This document shows, piece after piece, positions 46,729-54,790 of a stretch of 64,000 nucleotides of DNA. How positions within the stretch are numbered: position 1 is the stretch's first letter; each line of letters starts with the position of its first letter. A program made the translations under genes and the position numbers. The notes under the pieces are model-generated. The model was not told the origin of the DNA. It was given only the letters and a program-made list of their open reading frames with translations, and did not search any database. This DNA is from Ectopseudomonas mendocina (GTDB lineage Bacteria; Pseudomonadota; Gammaproteobacteria; Pseudomonadales; Pseudomonadaceae): contig NZ_SCFY01000003.1 in NCBI RefSeq assembly GCF_007049795.1, positions 186,001 to 250,000 on the forward strand, written 5' to 3'.

Positions 46729-46776
46729 CAGAAATCGCTGGTCAATGGCATAACGCTCGCCATCTGGCGGTTTCTG
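46729..46776 (+). terminator. Nested hairpin between the molybdoenzyme gene and the glycine-zipper gene
   Basis: CAGAAATCGC (46729-46738) pairs with GCGGTTTCTG (46767-46776) with one T-G wobble, and ATGGC (46745-46749) pairs with GCCAT (46759-46763) inside it. It is followed by TTAT, a poor U-tract, and ends 14 bases before the next start. It may be a terminator for the fdhD unit or a leader structure for the zipper gene. Confidence 0.35.
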
Positions 46777-46790
46777 TTATCGAGGTGTCC

Positions 46791-47234
46791 ATGAAGTCTC
46801 TGCAACTCTTCTTTCTTTCCCTTGGCCTGACTAGCGGCGGTTTTGCCTTTGCCGGCAATACCGAGGCCGGCCTGGGCGGCGCACTAGGTGGCGCAGTGGG
46901 TGCGATGGTTGGTCAGCAGGTCGGTGGCAACACTGGCGCCGCGGTCGGTGCCGGTCTCGGTGGCGCTGCCGGCAGCATGGTCGGCGCGGATCGCCGCAGT
47001 CGTACCGAAGCCGCCATTGGCGGCGCCCTGGGCGCAGCAGGCGGTAACGTCGTCGGCCAGCAGGTAGGTGGTAACACCGGTGGCGTGGTCGGCGCAGCAG
47101 TCGGCGGTGGTGCTGGTGGCGCGCTGGGCAACTACATGGGCAACGCCAGCTACGACGATGATCGTCGCGGCAAGCATCACAAACACCATGGCAAAAAACA
47201 CAAGAAGCACCACAAACACTGGCGCCGTCACTGA
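46791..47234 (+). CDS. Glycine-zipper exported protein with a His/Lys-rich tail
   Basis: A 147-residue protein: signal peptide (about 1-22, ending FAFAGN), then Gly/Ala-rich zipper repeats (LGGALGGAVGAMVGQQVGGN and again GGALGAAGGNVVGQQVGGN) that should form membrane-inserting helices, and a last 30 residues dominated by His, Lys and Arg. The tail may bind metal ions, polyphosphate or nucleic acid. Glycine-zipper 2TM proteins are often outer-membrane lipoproteins, but there is no lipobox here. GAGG lies 5 bases before ATG 46791; the GTG at 46785 overlaps it. It converges with the DUF4824 gene (7-base overlap). Confidence 0.8.
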   Translation: MKSLQLFFLSLGLTSGGFAFAGNTEAGLGGALGGAVGAMVGQQVGGNTGAAVGAGLGGAAGSMVGADRRSRTEAAIGGALGAAGGNVVGQQVGGNTGGVVGAAVGGGAGGALGNYMGNASYDDDRRGKHHKHHGKKHKKHHKHWRRH

Positions 47235-47995
47235 CGGATGCTGAGCACCCAGGGCTCATGGCGACGACCGAAGGCCACTTCGACCTGCGCCTTGAACCCT
47301 GTTTGTTCGTAGCTGCGCTCCCAGCCACGCGCCAATTCACGATAGGCGTAAGGCACACTCAGGCGGTCATTCTCCAGGCGAATGGTGGCGCCATAACCGG
47401 CTTCAGCAGCGTGACGATAGGGTTCGATACGCCCGGCCAGTAACACCTGACGCTGCCGATCCGGCCAACGCTGGCGCAGCACCTGCGCATCCACGCCCGC
47501 ATCCACCAGCATCAAACGGCTGGCCTGTTGCTCGACGAATTGCAGGCGACGCTGGCGATCATCACGCTCCTGCTGTAACACCTCGCTCTCTGGCTTGGCG
47601 TGCAATTCAGCTTCGGCCCCGCTCAGAGCCTGCCGCGCCTCGTCGACCTGACCTCGGTACAACGGTCCATCCAGCTCCAGCACTAACCAGACCTGGCGTG
47701 CAGGCTGTCTGTTCAAGGTTTGCTCATCGGTAGCGGAGAAACCCAGCTCGCGCAGCTTGGCCTCGTCCAGCCAGGGCAACTGCCAACCATCACCGGGGCG
47801 CTGCCAGCTCAGTTGCAGACGCAGTACGCCATCGTCCTCATCGCGCAACCAGCCACCGTAAACGCGCTGCAGCTCGCGCTCGCTGAGCAGCAGTTGCGCC
47901 TCGGGCTCACCACTGCGGTTGTACCAGACGCCGCCCAGGGCGACGGCATTGCTCAGCAACACCACACCAAGGCCAAGCCATGTTGCCCGCTTCAT
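47228..47995 (-). CDS. DUF4824 family protein
   Basis: A 255-residue protein with an N-terminal signal or anchor (WLGLGVVLLSNAVALGGVWY, about residues 5-24). It includes LLLSERELQRVYGGWLRDEDDGVLRLQLSW, LWLVLELDG-like QVWLVLELDGPLYR, and a heptad-rich part with QQERDDRQRRLQFVEQQ. I recognise the family only as DUF4824. GGGAGGT lies before ATG 47995. Its start overlaps the end of the DUF2157 membrane protein gene by four bases, so the two are a coupled pair whose products probably act together in the envelope. Confidence 0.75.
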   Translation of the reverse strand: MKRATWLGLGVVLLSNAVALGGVWYNRSGEPEAQLLLSERELQRVYGGWLRDEDDGVLRLQLSWQRPGDGWQLPWLDEAKLRELGFSATDEQTLNRQPARQVWLVLELDGPLYRGQVDEARQALSGAEAELHAKPESEVLQQERDDRQRRLQFVEQQASRLMLVDAGVDAQVLRQRWPDRQRQVLLAGRIEPYRHAAEAGYGATIRLENDRLSVPYAYRELARGWERSYEQTGFKAQVEVAFGRRHEPWVLSIRQ

Positions 47996-49056
47996 CGTGC
48001 ACCTCCCGACGCGTTGCGCCGCCAGCGTTGCAACACCACCAGCAGTAGCACGGCGATCAACCCGAGCAGGAGGAAGAACAGGTAGCGCGGCAGCAACTGC
48101 CACCACCAGTCGAACAGCTTGACGAAGAGCATGATCAACGCGAAGACCAGGCCGGTGTTGACCACCTCGCCCCAGCCGCGGCGAATGCCGAGCCATATCG
48201 TCAACCCGGCGAGGACGAAACCGAGCGTCTGGTAGAAGGCCTCGATCCAGCCCGTCGACCAGTCGAGATAGCTGCCACCTCCCCAGTAGGACAGCACCAG
48301 CACCGGACCGAGCAAGTAGAGCAGCCCCACCACTCGGTAGCAGGCGGCAAAGCCCGGATAACGCCGCTGCTCAAGCACTTGCGGCACGAGCAACAGCGCC
48401 GCCAGCGGCATGAACAGCTCCGGCCACTCACCCAGCGACCACCAGTGCCAGCCCGCCCAATCACCCAGGCGAGCCGCGATAAACAGACCGAAGCAGAGCA
48501 ACCCCACTACCAGCAAAAGGCGCTGCTGGCACTGGTAGGCAAGCAGCAGCGCCAACGCGCCCCACGGCAGCATGGCCTTGTCCGACGGGGTGATATTGAA
48601 GATCTGCCCAAGCATCGACAGATTCAGCACGAAGCAGACGAATGCCAGCACGGCGGCCAGCTTGGCGTAGTAACCGGAGGCATCGCGCGCCTGCAGCCAG
48701 AAGCACAGCAGCAGGCTGCCCAGGGTACTGCCTACCAAGATGGCGACCTGCGCGAAGGCGTCGAAAAGTCCCCAGAACTGGTAGAACAGAAAGAACAATC
48801 CGGCCGCCAGCGCCAGCGCGCCGAACAGTGAGGCCAGGCGCATCCCCAGTGACAGCTGGCGCGCACGAGCATCGGCGTCGATATCCAGCGTCTGGCGAAA
48901 GTGCGCCAGCAATTGGCGATGATGGTCGGTGACGGCTTGTTCCTGTGTCGCGCTCAGTTGCAACACCTGCTCCTGACGCAACTCCGCCAGCTCCTCGCGG
49001 AAGGCGGCGATGCGGGCGGCTCGCTGTTGCGCCTGCTCACGCTCGAGATCGGACAT
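47992..49056 (-). CDS. DUF2157 domain membrane protein
   Basis: A 354-residue protein. The first about 70 residues are helical and charged (ARIAAFREELAELRQEQVL), followed by about nine membrane segments, the first at LGMRLASLFGALALAAGLFFLFYQF. The charged helix followed by membrane segments fits the DUF2157 family. The C terminus ends in a membrane segment (FFLLLGLIAVLLLVVLQRW) and Arg-rich tail. AGGGAG lies 5 bases before ATG 49056. It is coupled with DUF4824; function unknown. In other bacteria DUF2157 proteins may pair with a GDYxxLxY protein. Confidence 0.75.
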   Translation of the reverse strand: MSDLEREQAQQRAARIAAFREELAELRQEQVLQLSATQEQAVTDHHRQLLAHFRQTLDIDADARARQLSLGMRLASLFGALALAAGLFFLFYQFWGLFDAFAQVAILVGSTLGSLLLCFWLQARDASGYYAKLAAVLAFVCFVLNLSMLGQIFNITPSDKAMLPWGALALLLAYQCQQRLLLVVGLLCFGLFIAARLGDWAGWHWWSLGEWPELFMPLAALLLVPQVLEQRRYPGFAACYRVVGLLYLLGPVLVLSYWGGGSYLDWSTGWIEAFYQTLGFVLAGLTIWLGIRRGWGEVVNTGLVFALIMLFVKLFDWWWQLLPRYLFFLLLGLIAVLLLVVLQRWRRNASGGAR

Positions 49057-49100
49057 GGGCACTCCCTGGCAAATGACTGCCCACAGCCTAGCAGGCCGGA

Positions 49101-49535
49101 CTAGCTCGTGAGCAAGCGCTCCAGCGCAGCACGCAAGGTCTCGGGGATCGCTACTGGGCGATTGCTCGTCCGGTCGACGAACACATGCACGAAGCGTCCG
49201 GCAGCGCAGGCCTGCTCCTCACCTACCTTGAAAATCGCCAGCTCGTACTGCACCGAACTGTTGCCCAGCTTGCCCACGCGCAGGCCGACCTCGATGGCGT
49301 CGGGGAAGGCGATGGAGGCGAAGTAGTCGCAACTTGAGCTGACCACGAAGCCGACCACTTCGCCGTCATGGATATCCAGACCACCCTCGGTGATCAGGTA
49401 GGTATTCACCGCACTGTCGAAGTAGCTGTAGTAGGTCACGTTATTCACGTGGCCGTAGATGTCGTTGTCGTGCCAGCGTGTGGTGATCGGCTGGAAGTGG
49501 CGGTAATCGCCACGCAGGTGTTGGGGTTGGTTCAT
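49101..49535 (-). CDS. Acyl-CoA thioesterase, 4-HBT/YbgC-type hotdog
   Basis: A 144-residue hotdog-fold protein. The motif [23 protein letters not shown] is the 4-hydroxybenzoyl-CoA thioesterase signature with the catalytic Asp (WxDxDxxGHVNN). The rest ([37 protein letters not shown]) fits FcbC/YbgC-like members. AAGGA lies 6 bases before ATG 49535; the in-frame upstream start is not needed. It follows the DUF2157 gene region on the same strand, with no obvious shared task. Confidence 0.88.
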   Translation of the reverse strand: MNQPQHLRGDYRHFQPITTRWHDNDIYGHVNNVTYYSYFDSAVNTYLITEGGLDIHDGEVVGFVVSSSCDYFASIAFPDAIEVGLRVGKLGNSSVQYELAIFKVGEEQACAAGRFVHVFVDRTSNRPVAIPETLRAALERLLTS

Positions 49536-49651
49536 CGAGGGTCCTTTGAACTGTGCGATGCGCGCGTGTGCCCAGGGTACAACCACAGGTAGGGTACGCC
49601 ATGAAGCTGGAAGAATGGACAGCGCGCACGACCTGGATACCTCGTGACATC

Positions 49652-50203
49652 CTAGCGCTCGGCTTGGCGATCAGCGCGGCCACCCAGGTGCCAACCGAGC
49701 ACACCCCATAGCGCGGCACAGAGTCCACCGACACTGGCACCTGCGGCAATAAAGGCGAACAACCGCCGCGCCTGGGCGCCATCGAACACGTCGGCCATCA
49801 GGCTCCAGGCCACCGAGACGACGAACAGGTTGTAGACCGAGATCCACACGTAGAACACCCGCGCCAGCCATACGCTGTCGTGGTCGAGGTGAAACAGCAG
49901 GACGAAGGCCAGCAGGTTGAGGCAGAAAAAGCCGTATACCCAGTCGATGAAGTGAATACGCGGGACTTTCGAATTGAGCCAGGCGAACAGCGGCACCGCC
50001 AGCAGCATGACGATGAAGGTCGCAGTGAACAGCCACTGCAGATTGTTCACACCACCGGTGATGCCCATCGCCTCACGGATCGGCCGCAACATGAAATAGC
50101 CGGCGAACAGACAGAAGAACAAGGCAAAACCGGCCAGCACTGCAGCCAGTTCCTTACCTTCGACATTGATCGCACGCGCCAGGCGCCGGGTAAGCGCCTG
50201 CAT
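49652..50203 (-). pseudogene. 3'-truncated NTT/MFS-like membrane transporter
   Basis: The first 160 or so residues look like an intact start of a Pseudomonas transporter of the nucleotide exchange/MFS type: KELAAVLAGFALFFCLFAGYFMLRPIREAMG, LQWLFTATFIVMLLAVPLFAWLNSKVPR, and VSVAWSLMADVFDGAQARRLFAFIAAGASVGGL. That is about half of a 12-helix protein. It then ends with an unrelated tail and a TAG after only 183 codons. No second half follows; the next 120 bases and the thioesterase gene show none. So it is probably a decayed or deleted gene. The start codon follows the aldo/keto reductase stop directly (TGAGATG). Confidence 0.65.
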
Positions 50204-50204
50204 C

Positions 50205-51125
50205 TCAGGCGAACAGCTCGATGATGCGTTGGCGCTGCGCCGCGTCGGGCAGGCGGCCCTGACCGGCAAGGATGTTGTCAGCCATGTAGCGCGGGTTGGA
50301 GGTGGCCGGGATCACCGCCGTTACCGCCGGGTTGGCAAGGATGTACTTGAGCATCAGTTGTGCCCAAGACGTGGCATTGAGCTCCACCGCAGCCCAGTCC
50401 GGCAGGCTCTTGCCCTTGACCCGATCGAACAGGGCCGAGCGCTGGAAAGGCCGGTTGATCAGCACTGCGATGCCCTTGTCGGCACAGTAGGGCAACAGCT
50501 CGCACTCGGCGCTGCGCTCACCGATGGAGTAGTTGAACTGGACGAAATCCACCGGTTCCTTGCGCAGGACCTCGAGCAGGCGCTCGTGGGCGGAATCCAG
50601 ATAGTGAGTCACGCCGATGTAACGTACCCGGCCCTGTTCTTTCAGCTCGCGCAACAGGCCAAGCTGAGTGCTGGTGTCCTGCAGGTTGTGCACCTGCATC
50701 AGGTCGATGGTGTCGGTCTTGAGCGCGGCGAAACTGGCTTCGACCTGCCGCTCACCTGCTGCGCGCCCGGAGGAGGACACCTTGCTGGCCAGGAACAGTT
50801 TCCTGCGCATGTCGTCTTCTGCGGCCAATGCACCACACACGGCCTCTGCTCGTCCGTAGCTGGGCGCGGTATCCACCAGACTGGCGCCACCATTGACCAG
50901 CGCCTGCAGCACCTCACGCAAGGGTTGTAATGCCTCGTCGGTCATCGCCACATCGTGAGTACGCGAGGTCCCCAGGCCGATCACCGGCAGCAGTTCACCA
51001 GTGCTGGGAATCGCCCGACTCAGCAAAGTGCCGGAAGCGAAGACGGATGACGGCAACCAGGGCATCAGGGCGGCTAATGCCACCAGGCTGGCGCTGCCGT
51101 GCAGGAATCGACGACGACTGGGCAT
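50205..51125 (-). CDS. Tat-exported aldo/keto reductase
   Basis: A 306-residue protein with a twin-arginine signal peptide (SRRRFLHGSASLVALAALMPW, cut near residue 30). The body is an aldo/keto reductase barrel: VIGLGTSRTHD, LVDTAPSYGRAE (catalytic Asp and Tyr), SKVSS (Lys), MQVHNLQD (His), VQFNYSIGE, and IPATSNPRYMADN near the NADP site. Periplasmic NADPH use would be odd, as these exported members are usually of unknown cofactor use. AGGAG lies 8 bases before the ATG. It is transcribed together with the truncated transporter. Confidence 0.87.
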   Translation of the reverse strand: MPSRRRFLHGSASLVALAALMPWLPSSVFASGTLLSRAIPSTGELLPVIGLGTSRTHDVAMTDEALQPLREVLQALVNGGASLVDTAPSYGRAEAVCGALAAEDDMRRKLFLASKVSSSGRAAGERQVEASFAALKTDTIDLMQVHNLQDTSTQLGLLRELKEQGRVRYIGVTHYLDSAHERLLEVLRKEPVDFVQFNYSIGERSAECELLPYCADKGIAVLINRPFQRSALFDRVKGKSLPDWAAVELNATSWAQLMLKYILANPAVTAVIPATSNPRYMADNILAGQGRLPDAAQRQRIIELFA

Positions 51126-51309
51126 GGCGTGGCTCCTCTAATCAGTGACCGGTTGGTTATAGGCACTGACCACGCTCAGACCAAGACGTTACATCCGTTG
51201 CCGATCAGGTATCGGGGAAAGAAAGCATGCCGGTGAAAGGCCTGCAGCCAGGCTATGACGGGGGAAAGAGGGGAAATACGGCAGGCCACGGACGCAATAT
51301 CCGGTAACC

Positions 51310-51348
51310 AAAAACGCCGCTGCGCCAGGCGGGATAACGGCGCAGCGG
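51310..51348 (-). terminator. Intrinsic terminator of the 55-codon gene
   Basis: On the minus strand CCGCTGCGCC (51348-51339) pairs with GGCGCAGCGG (51326-51317), a 10-base stem, and is followed by a T-run (51314-51310). It starts 15 bases after the stop of the small gene. Between here and the aldo/keto reductase start (51126-51309) I see no other feature. Confidence 0.85.
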
Positions 51349-51362
51349 TCGGGAAAGAGTTA

Positions 51363-51530
51363 TCAGGCCGCGCGCGTGGCGGACTCGCTGATCAGCATGC
51401 CGTGTGACACCAGATAGCAGCGCCTGCCGTTGCGTAGCGTCATGGGGCTGCGACTGGCGATCACCCAGCCTTTGCTCAATAACTGCTCGATGTGCGCCCG
51501 CAGTGCGGGTAGATGGCGCTGTTCCTTCAT
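51363..51530 (-). CDS. Small basic protein (55 residues), unknown
   Basis: A short gene with a strong GAGGAG site 7 bases before ATG 51530 and its own terminator. The protein reads as a helix (LPALRAHIEQLLSKGW) followed by beta-like segments (VIASRSPMTLRNGRRCYLVSHGMLI) and has one Cys. The pattern resembles a small DNA- or RNA-binding fold, but I do not recognise the family. Signals on both sides argue that it is a real, separately transcribed gene. Confidence 0.6.
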   Translation of the reverse strand: MKEQRHLPALRAHIEQLLSKGWVIASRSPMTLRNGRRCYLVSHGMLISESATRAA

Positions 51531-51950
51531 GGCCGACTCCTCATGTAATGGGTGACACTGCACCCAGTGGCTCATCCGTGACACATATCGCAAAATGGTA
51601 GTGGCGCAATGCCAGGAAAGAAAGCGGCGCGATTATGTAATTTCTTGTAGGGCATTCGCTATACCCCCGTCACATCAGGGCTGCGCTGACTCCGCTTGCG
51701 GCTCTTTCCGAGGGGTGGAAAACATCAGCTAATCGTCTTCCAGTTTGCCCTAGTGCTTCAGTGCCAGATCGGGCAGGTAATGCTGGAGCAGATTCCATGG
51801 CATGCGCTTGCCCTGCGTTGGCAGCAGGTGCAAAGCCTGCGCGATACGGGCCATCAGCAATGGCCTGCGGGGTCGTTCGGAAAGAGGCGCAGAACCTCGA
51901 GTGAGCGCCACGACTGGCCTCAGACGCCCGAGCAGCGCTAAGCTGTGGCG
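51531..51950. other. 420-bp gap before the lipid transporter operon
   Basis: It holds the promoter side of the small gene (51531-51610), a probable gene remnant on the minus strand (about 51750-51897) and the leader of the transporter operon. TTGTAGGGC and similar short pieces are present near 51640, but no clear promoter or terminator could be placed. Confidence 0.5.
51750..51897 (-). pseudogene. Remnant of a flavin-containing monooxygenase gene (C-terminal tail)
   Basis: About 45 codons on the minus strand, ending with TAG at 51750, have clean Pseudomonas codon use (GC-rich third bases) and read LLMARIAQALHLLPTQGKRM-like, then PWNLLQHYLPDLALKH. As I recall, Baeyer-Villiger/EthA-type monooxygenases end in a similar helix with QGS-x-PWKL-x-QNY. 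No start codon, ribosome site or upstream part of such a gene is present. It is therefore read as a leftover tail of a lost gene; chance coding-like sequence is possible. Confidence 0.35.
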
Positions 51951-53090
51951 ATGACCACTCCCTACCTGACCTCGCAGCAGACCAGCAGCACGGATGCCGC
52001 CAGCAGCTTGCGGCTGGGTGGTGACTGGACGCTGGCCCACTACAGCCAGCTCGAACCCCAGGTGCTGGCCCTACGCGAACGCCTGCAGGGCGAGGAGTCC
52101 GTCGACCTGAGCGATCTGGCCGCGCTGGATACCGCCGGCGCCGCGTTGCTGGTGGAACTGTTCGGCAGCGAACGCCTGCGCCAGCTCAGCAAACAAAGCG
52201 AATTCAACGAGCAACGCCGCGCACTGCTACTGACAGTGGCCGATGCCATGGCCGACAGCCAGCAGGCTCAGACGCCGCCGGAGCCGTCGGTGCTGCGTGA
52301 GGTGCTCGGGCACATCGGCGAAGTGGTCGAAAGCATGTGGCACCAGGGCCGCGCGTTGCTCGGGTTCATGGGCCTGACCCTGACCAGCATGCTGGCGATA
52401 CTGGTGCGGCCGACGCGCTGGCGCCTGACCTCGCTGACCGCGCACTTGGAGCAATGCGGGCTCAATGCCGTACCCATCGTCGCCCTGCTGACCTTTCTGG
52501 TGGGCGCCGTGGTGGCCTTTCTCGGTGCGACCATCCTCGCCGACTTCGGCGCCAGCATCTACACGGTGAATCTGGTGGCCTTCTCCTTCCTGCGCGAATT
52601 CGGCGTGCTGCTCACTGCGATTCTCATGGCCGGCCGCACCGCCAGCGCCTTCACCGCGCAGATCGGCTCGATGAAGGCCAACGAGGAGATCGACGCCATC
52701 CGCACCCTCGGCCTGAGCCCCATCGAACTGCTGGTGCTGCCGCGCGTTTTCGCCATGCTCATCGCCCTGCCGATATTGACCTTCATCGCCATGCTCAGCG
52801 GCATGCTCGGCGGCGCGCTGGTCTGCGCGCTGTCACTGGATATTCCGCTGGCCATGTACCTGTCGATCCTGCAGGAAAGCGACCTGCTGCGGCACTTTCT
52901 GGTCGGCCTGCTAAAGGCGCCGATCTTCGCCTTCCTGATCGCCCTGATTGGCTGCCTGGAAGGTTTCAAGGTCAGCGGCAGCGCGCAGTCGGTGGGCGAG
53001 CACACCACCTCGGCAGTGGTGCAATCGATCTTCGTGGTCATCCTGCTCGACGCCCTGGCGGCGTTGTTCCTGATGGAGATGGGCTGGTGA
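51951..53090 (+). CDS. MlaE-type lipid ABC transporter permease with an N-terminal STAS domain
   Basis: A 379-residue inner-membrane protein. Residues about 20-95 resemble a STAS/MlaB domain (LRLGGDWTLAHYSQLEPQV, VDLSDLAALDTAGAALLVELFG), and residues about 125-379 are a MlaE/YrbE permease with five to six helices (VPIVALLTFLVGAVVAFLGA, EFGVLLTAILMAGRTASAFTAQIGSMKANEEIDAI, the conserved permease coupling region). In E. coli MlaB and MlaE are separate; here they are fused. First gene of four for phospholipid or related lipid transport. GTG 51945 is an alternative start. Confidence 0.9.
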   Translation: MTTPYLTSQQTSSTDAASSLRLGGDWTLAHYSQLEPQVLALRERLQGEESVDLSDLAALDTAGAALLVELFGSERLRQLSKQSEFNEQRRALLLTVADAMADSQQAQTPPEPSVLREVLGHIGEVVESMWHQGRALLGFMGLTLTSMLAILVRPTRWRLTSLTAHLEQCGLNAVPIVALLTFLVGAVVAFLGATILADFGASIYTVNLVAFSFLREFGVLLTAILMAGRTASAFTAQIGSMKANEEIDAIRTLGLSPIELLVLPRVFAMLIALPILTFIAMLSGMLGGALVCALSLDIPLAMYLSILQESDLLRHFLVGLLKAPIFAFLIALIGCLEGFKVSGSAQSVGEHTTSAVVQSIFVVILLDALAALFLMEMGW

Positions 53091-53872
53091 GCCGGGAGAC
53101 CGTCATCGAGGTACGCGACCTGAGCAATCGATTCGGCAGCCAGGTGGTGCACGAGCATCTGGATTTCGATCTCTATCGCGGCGAGATCCTCGGCGTGGTC
53201 GGTGGCTCCGGTACCGGCAAATCAGTGCTGCTGCGCAGCATCGTCGGCCTGCGCCAACCCAATGCCGGCACCGTACGGGTGTTCGGCGAAGAACTGCTGA
53301 GCCTGTCAGCCGAGCGGCGCTCGCAGCTGGAGCGGCGCTTCGGCGTGCTGTACCAGCGCGGCGCGCTGTTCTCCTCGCTGACCGTCAGCGAGAACATCGC
53401 CCTGCCGCTGATCGAACACGCCGGTCTGTCGCGCGCGGCAGCCGAACGCCTGGCCAGGGTCAAGATCGCCCTGGCTGGCCTGCCGCAGGATGCCGCCGAC
53501 AAATACCCCAGTTCGCTGTCCGGCGGCATGGTCAAGCGCGCCGCCCTGGCCCGCGCCCTGGCACTGGACCCGGACATCCTGTTTCTCGACGAGCCCACCG
53601 CCGGCCTCGACCCGATTGGCGCGGCGGCCTTCGACCAATTGATCCGCACCCTCAGCGACAGCCTCGGTCTGAGTGTATTTCTGGTGACTCACGATCTGGA
53701 CACGCTCTACAGCATCTGCGACCGGGTCGCGGTGCTGGCGCAGAAGAAGGTGCTGGTGGCCGACCGCCTGGACGTGGTGGCTGCAACCGACAACGCCTGG
53801 ATTCAGGACTATTTTCACGGCCCGCGTGGACGCGCGGCTGCACAGGCCGCCGCAGCGGTAGGGAGTCAATGA
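53087..53872 (+). CDS. ABC transporter ATP-binding protein (MlaF type)
   Basis: A 261-residue ATPase. It starts with GTG that overlaps the permease stop (GTGA). Walker A is GGSGTGKSVLL, the Q loop follows, signature LSGGMVKRAALARALA, Walker B PDILFLDEPTAGLDP, and H loop THDLDTLYSICDRV. The spacing and the DSLGLSVFLVTHD tail match MlaF/Ttg2A. It powers the permease above. Confidence 0.92.
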   Translation: MSRETVIEVRDLSNRFGSQVVHEHLDFDLYRGEILGVVGGSGTGKSVLLRSIVGLRQPNAGTVRVFGEELLSLSAERRSQLERRFGVLYQRGALFSSLTVSENIALPLIEHAGLSRAAAERLARVKIALAGLPQDAADKYPSSLSGGMVKRAALARALALDPDILFLDEPTAGLDPIGAAAFDQLIRTLSDSLGLSVFLVTHDLDTLYSICDRVAVLAQKKVLVADRLDVVAATDNAWIQDYFHGPRGRAAAQAAAAVGSQ

Positions 53873-54790
53873 ATGGAACCCAGAGCCCATCATGTGCTGA
53901 TCGGCCTGTTTACCGTGCTCACGGTGGGCGCCGCGCTGCTGTTCGGCCTGTGGCTGAACAAGGCCGGCGCTGATCGCGCCGTTACCGACTACGAGGTGAT
54001 CTTCAACGAGGCGGTCACCGGCCTGTCGCAGGGCAGCGCCGTGCAGTACAGCGGGATCAAGGTCGGCGACGTGATCAGCCTGGGGCTCGACCCGAACGAT
54101 CCGCGTACCGTGCGGGCGCGGATTCGTATTGTCGGCCACACGCCGATCAAGCAGGACACCCGCGCCCGCCTGGCGATCACCGGCATCACCGGCCTGGCGG
54201 TAATCCAGCTGCACGGCGGCAGCCCGGAAAGCCCGCCACTGGAGAGCACGGATGGCGAACCCGGCATCATCATCGCCGACCGTTCGCCCCTGTCGCGGCT
54301 GATGGCCAACGGCGAAGACCTGGTGGTCAACATCACCCGCCTGCTCAACCGCGCCAACCGCATGCTGTCACGCGAGAACGCCGAGCGCGTGTCGCGCACG
54401 CTGGAAAATCTGGAGCAGGCCACCGCCGGCATCGCCGAGCAGCGTGATGAGCTGGGTGAAACCCTGCGTCAGACCAGTGCCGCCACCCGCGAAGCGGCCG
54501 AACTGATGCGCACGGCCAATCGCCTGCTCGATGGCCAGGGCAGCCAGGTGCTGGAGAACGCCGAACGCCTGATGGCCTCGCTGGAACGCAGCAGCCGCAA
54601 TATCGAGGAGCTGCTGCAAAACAACCGCAGCGCGCTGGACAACGGCATGCAGAGTCTCGGTGAGCTGGGCCCGGCAGTTAGCGAACTGCGTGACACCCTC
54701 GGCGCCTTGCGCAGCTTCTCCCGTCGCCTGGAGCAGGACCCCACCGGCTACCTGCTGCGCAACGACAGCATCAAGGAGTTCCAACCATGA
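53873..54790 (+). CDS. MCE/MlaD family periplasmic lipid-binding protein
   Basis: A 305-residue protein with one N-terminal membrane helix (about 7-30, VLIGLFTVLTVGAALLFGLWL), an MCE domain (about 40-120; GLSQGSAVQYSGIKVGDVISLGLDP) and a long helical coiled-coil C-terminal part (about 140-300). It should form a hexameric ring that ferries lipids across the periplasm. AGGGAG lies 7 bases before the ATG, directly after the ATPase stop. It overlaps the next gene (ATGA). Confidence 0.92.
   Translation: MEPRAHHVLIGLFTVLTVGAALLFGLWLNKAGADRAVTDYEVIFNEAVTGLSQGSAVQYSGIKVGDVISLGLDPNDPRTVRARIRIVGHTPIKQDTRARLAITGITGLAVIQLHGGSPESPPLESTDGEPGIIIADRSPLSRLMANGEDLVVNITRLLNRANRMLSRENAERVSRTLENLEQATAGIAEQRDELGETLRQTSAATREAAELMRTANRLLDGQGSQVLENAERLMASLERSSRNIEELLQNNRSALDNGMQSLGELGPAVSELRDTLGALRSFSRRLEQDPTGYLLRNDSIKEFQP

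Noticed and set aside
51696..51941. 81-codon plus-strand frame before the permease gene
   Set aside because: No ribosome site and no recognisable features; the opposite strand has more coding-like codons.
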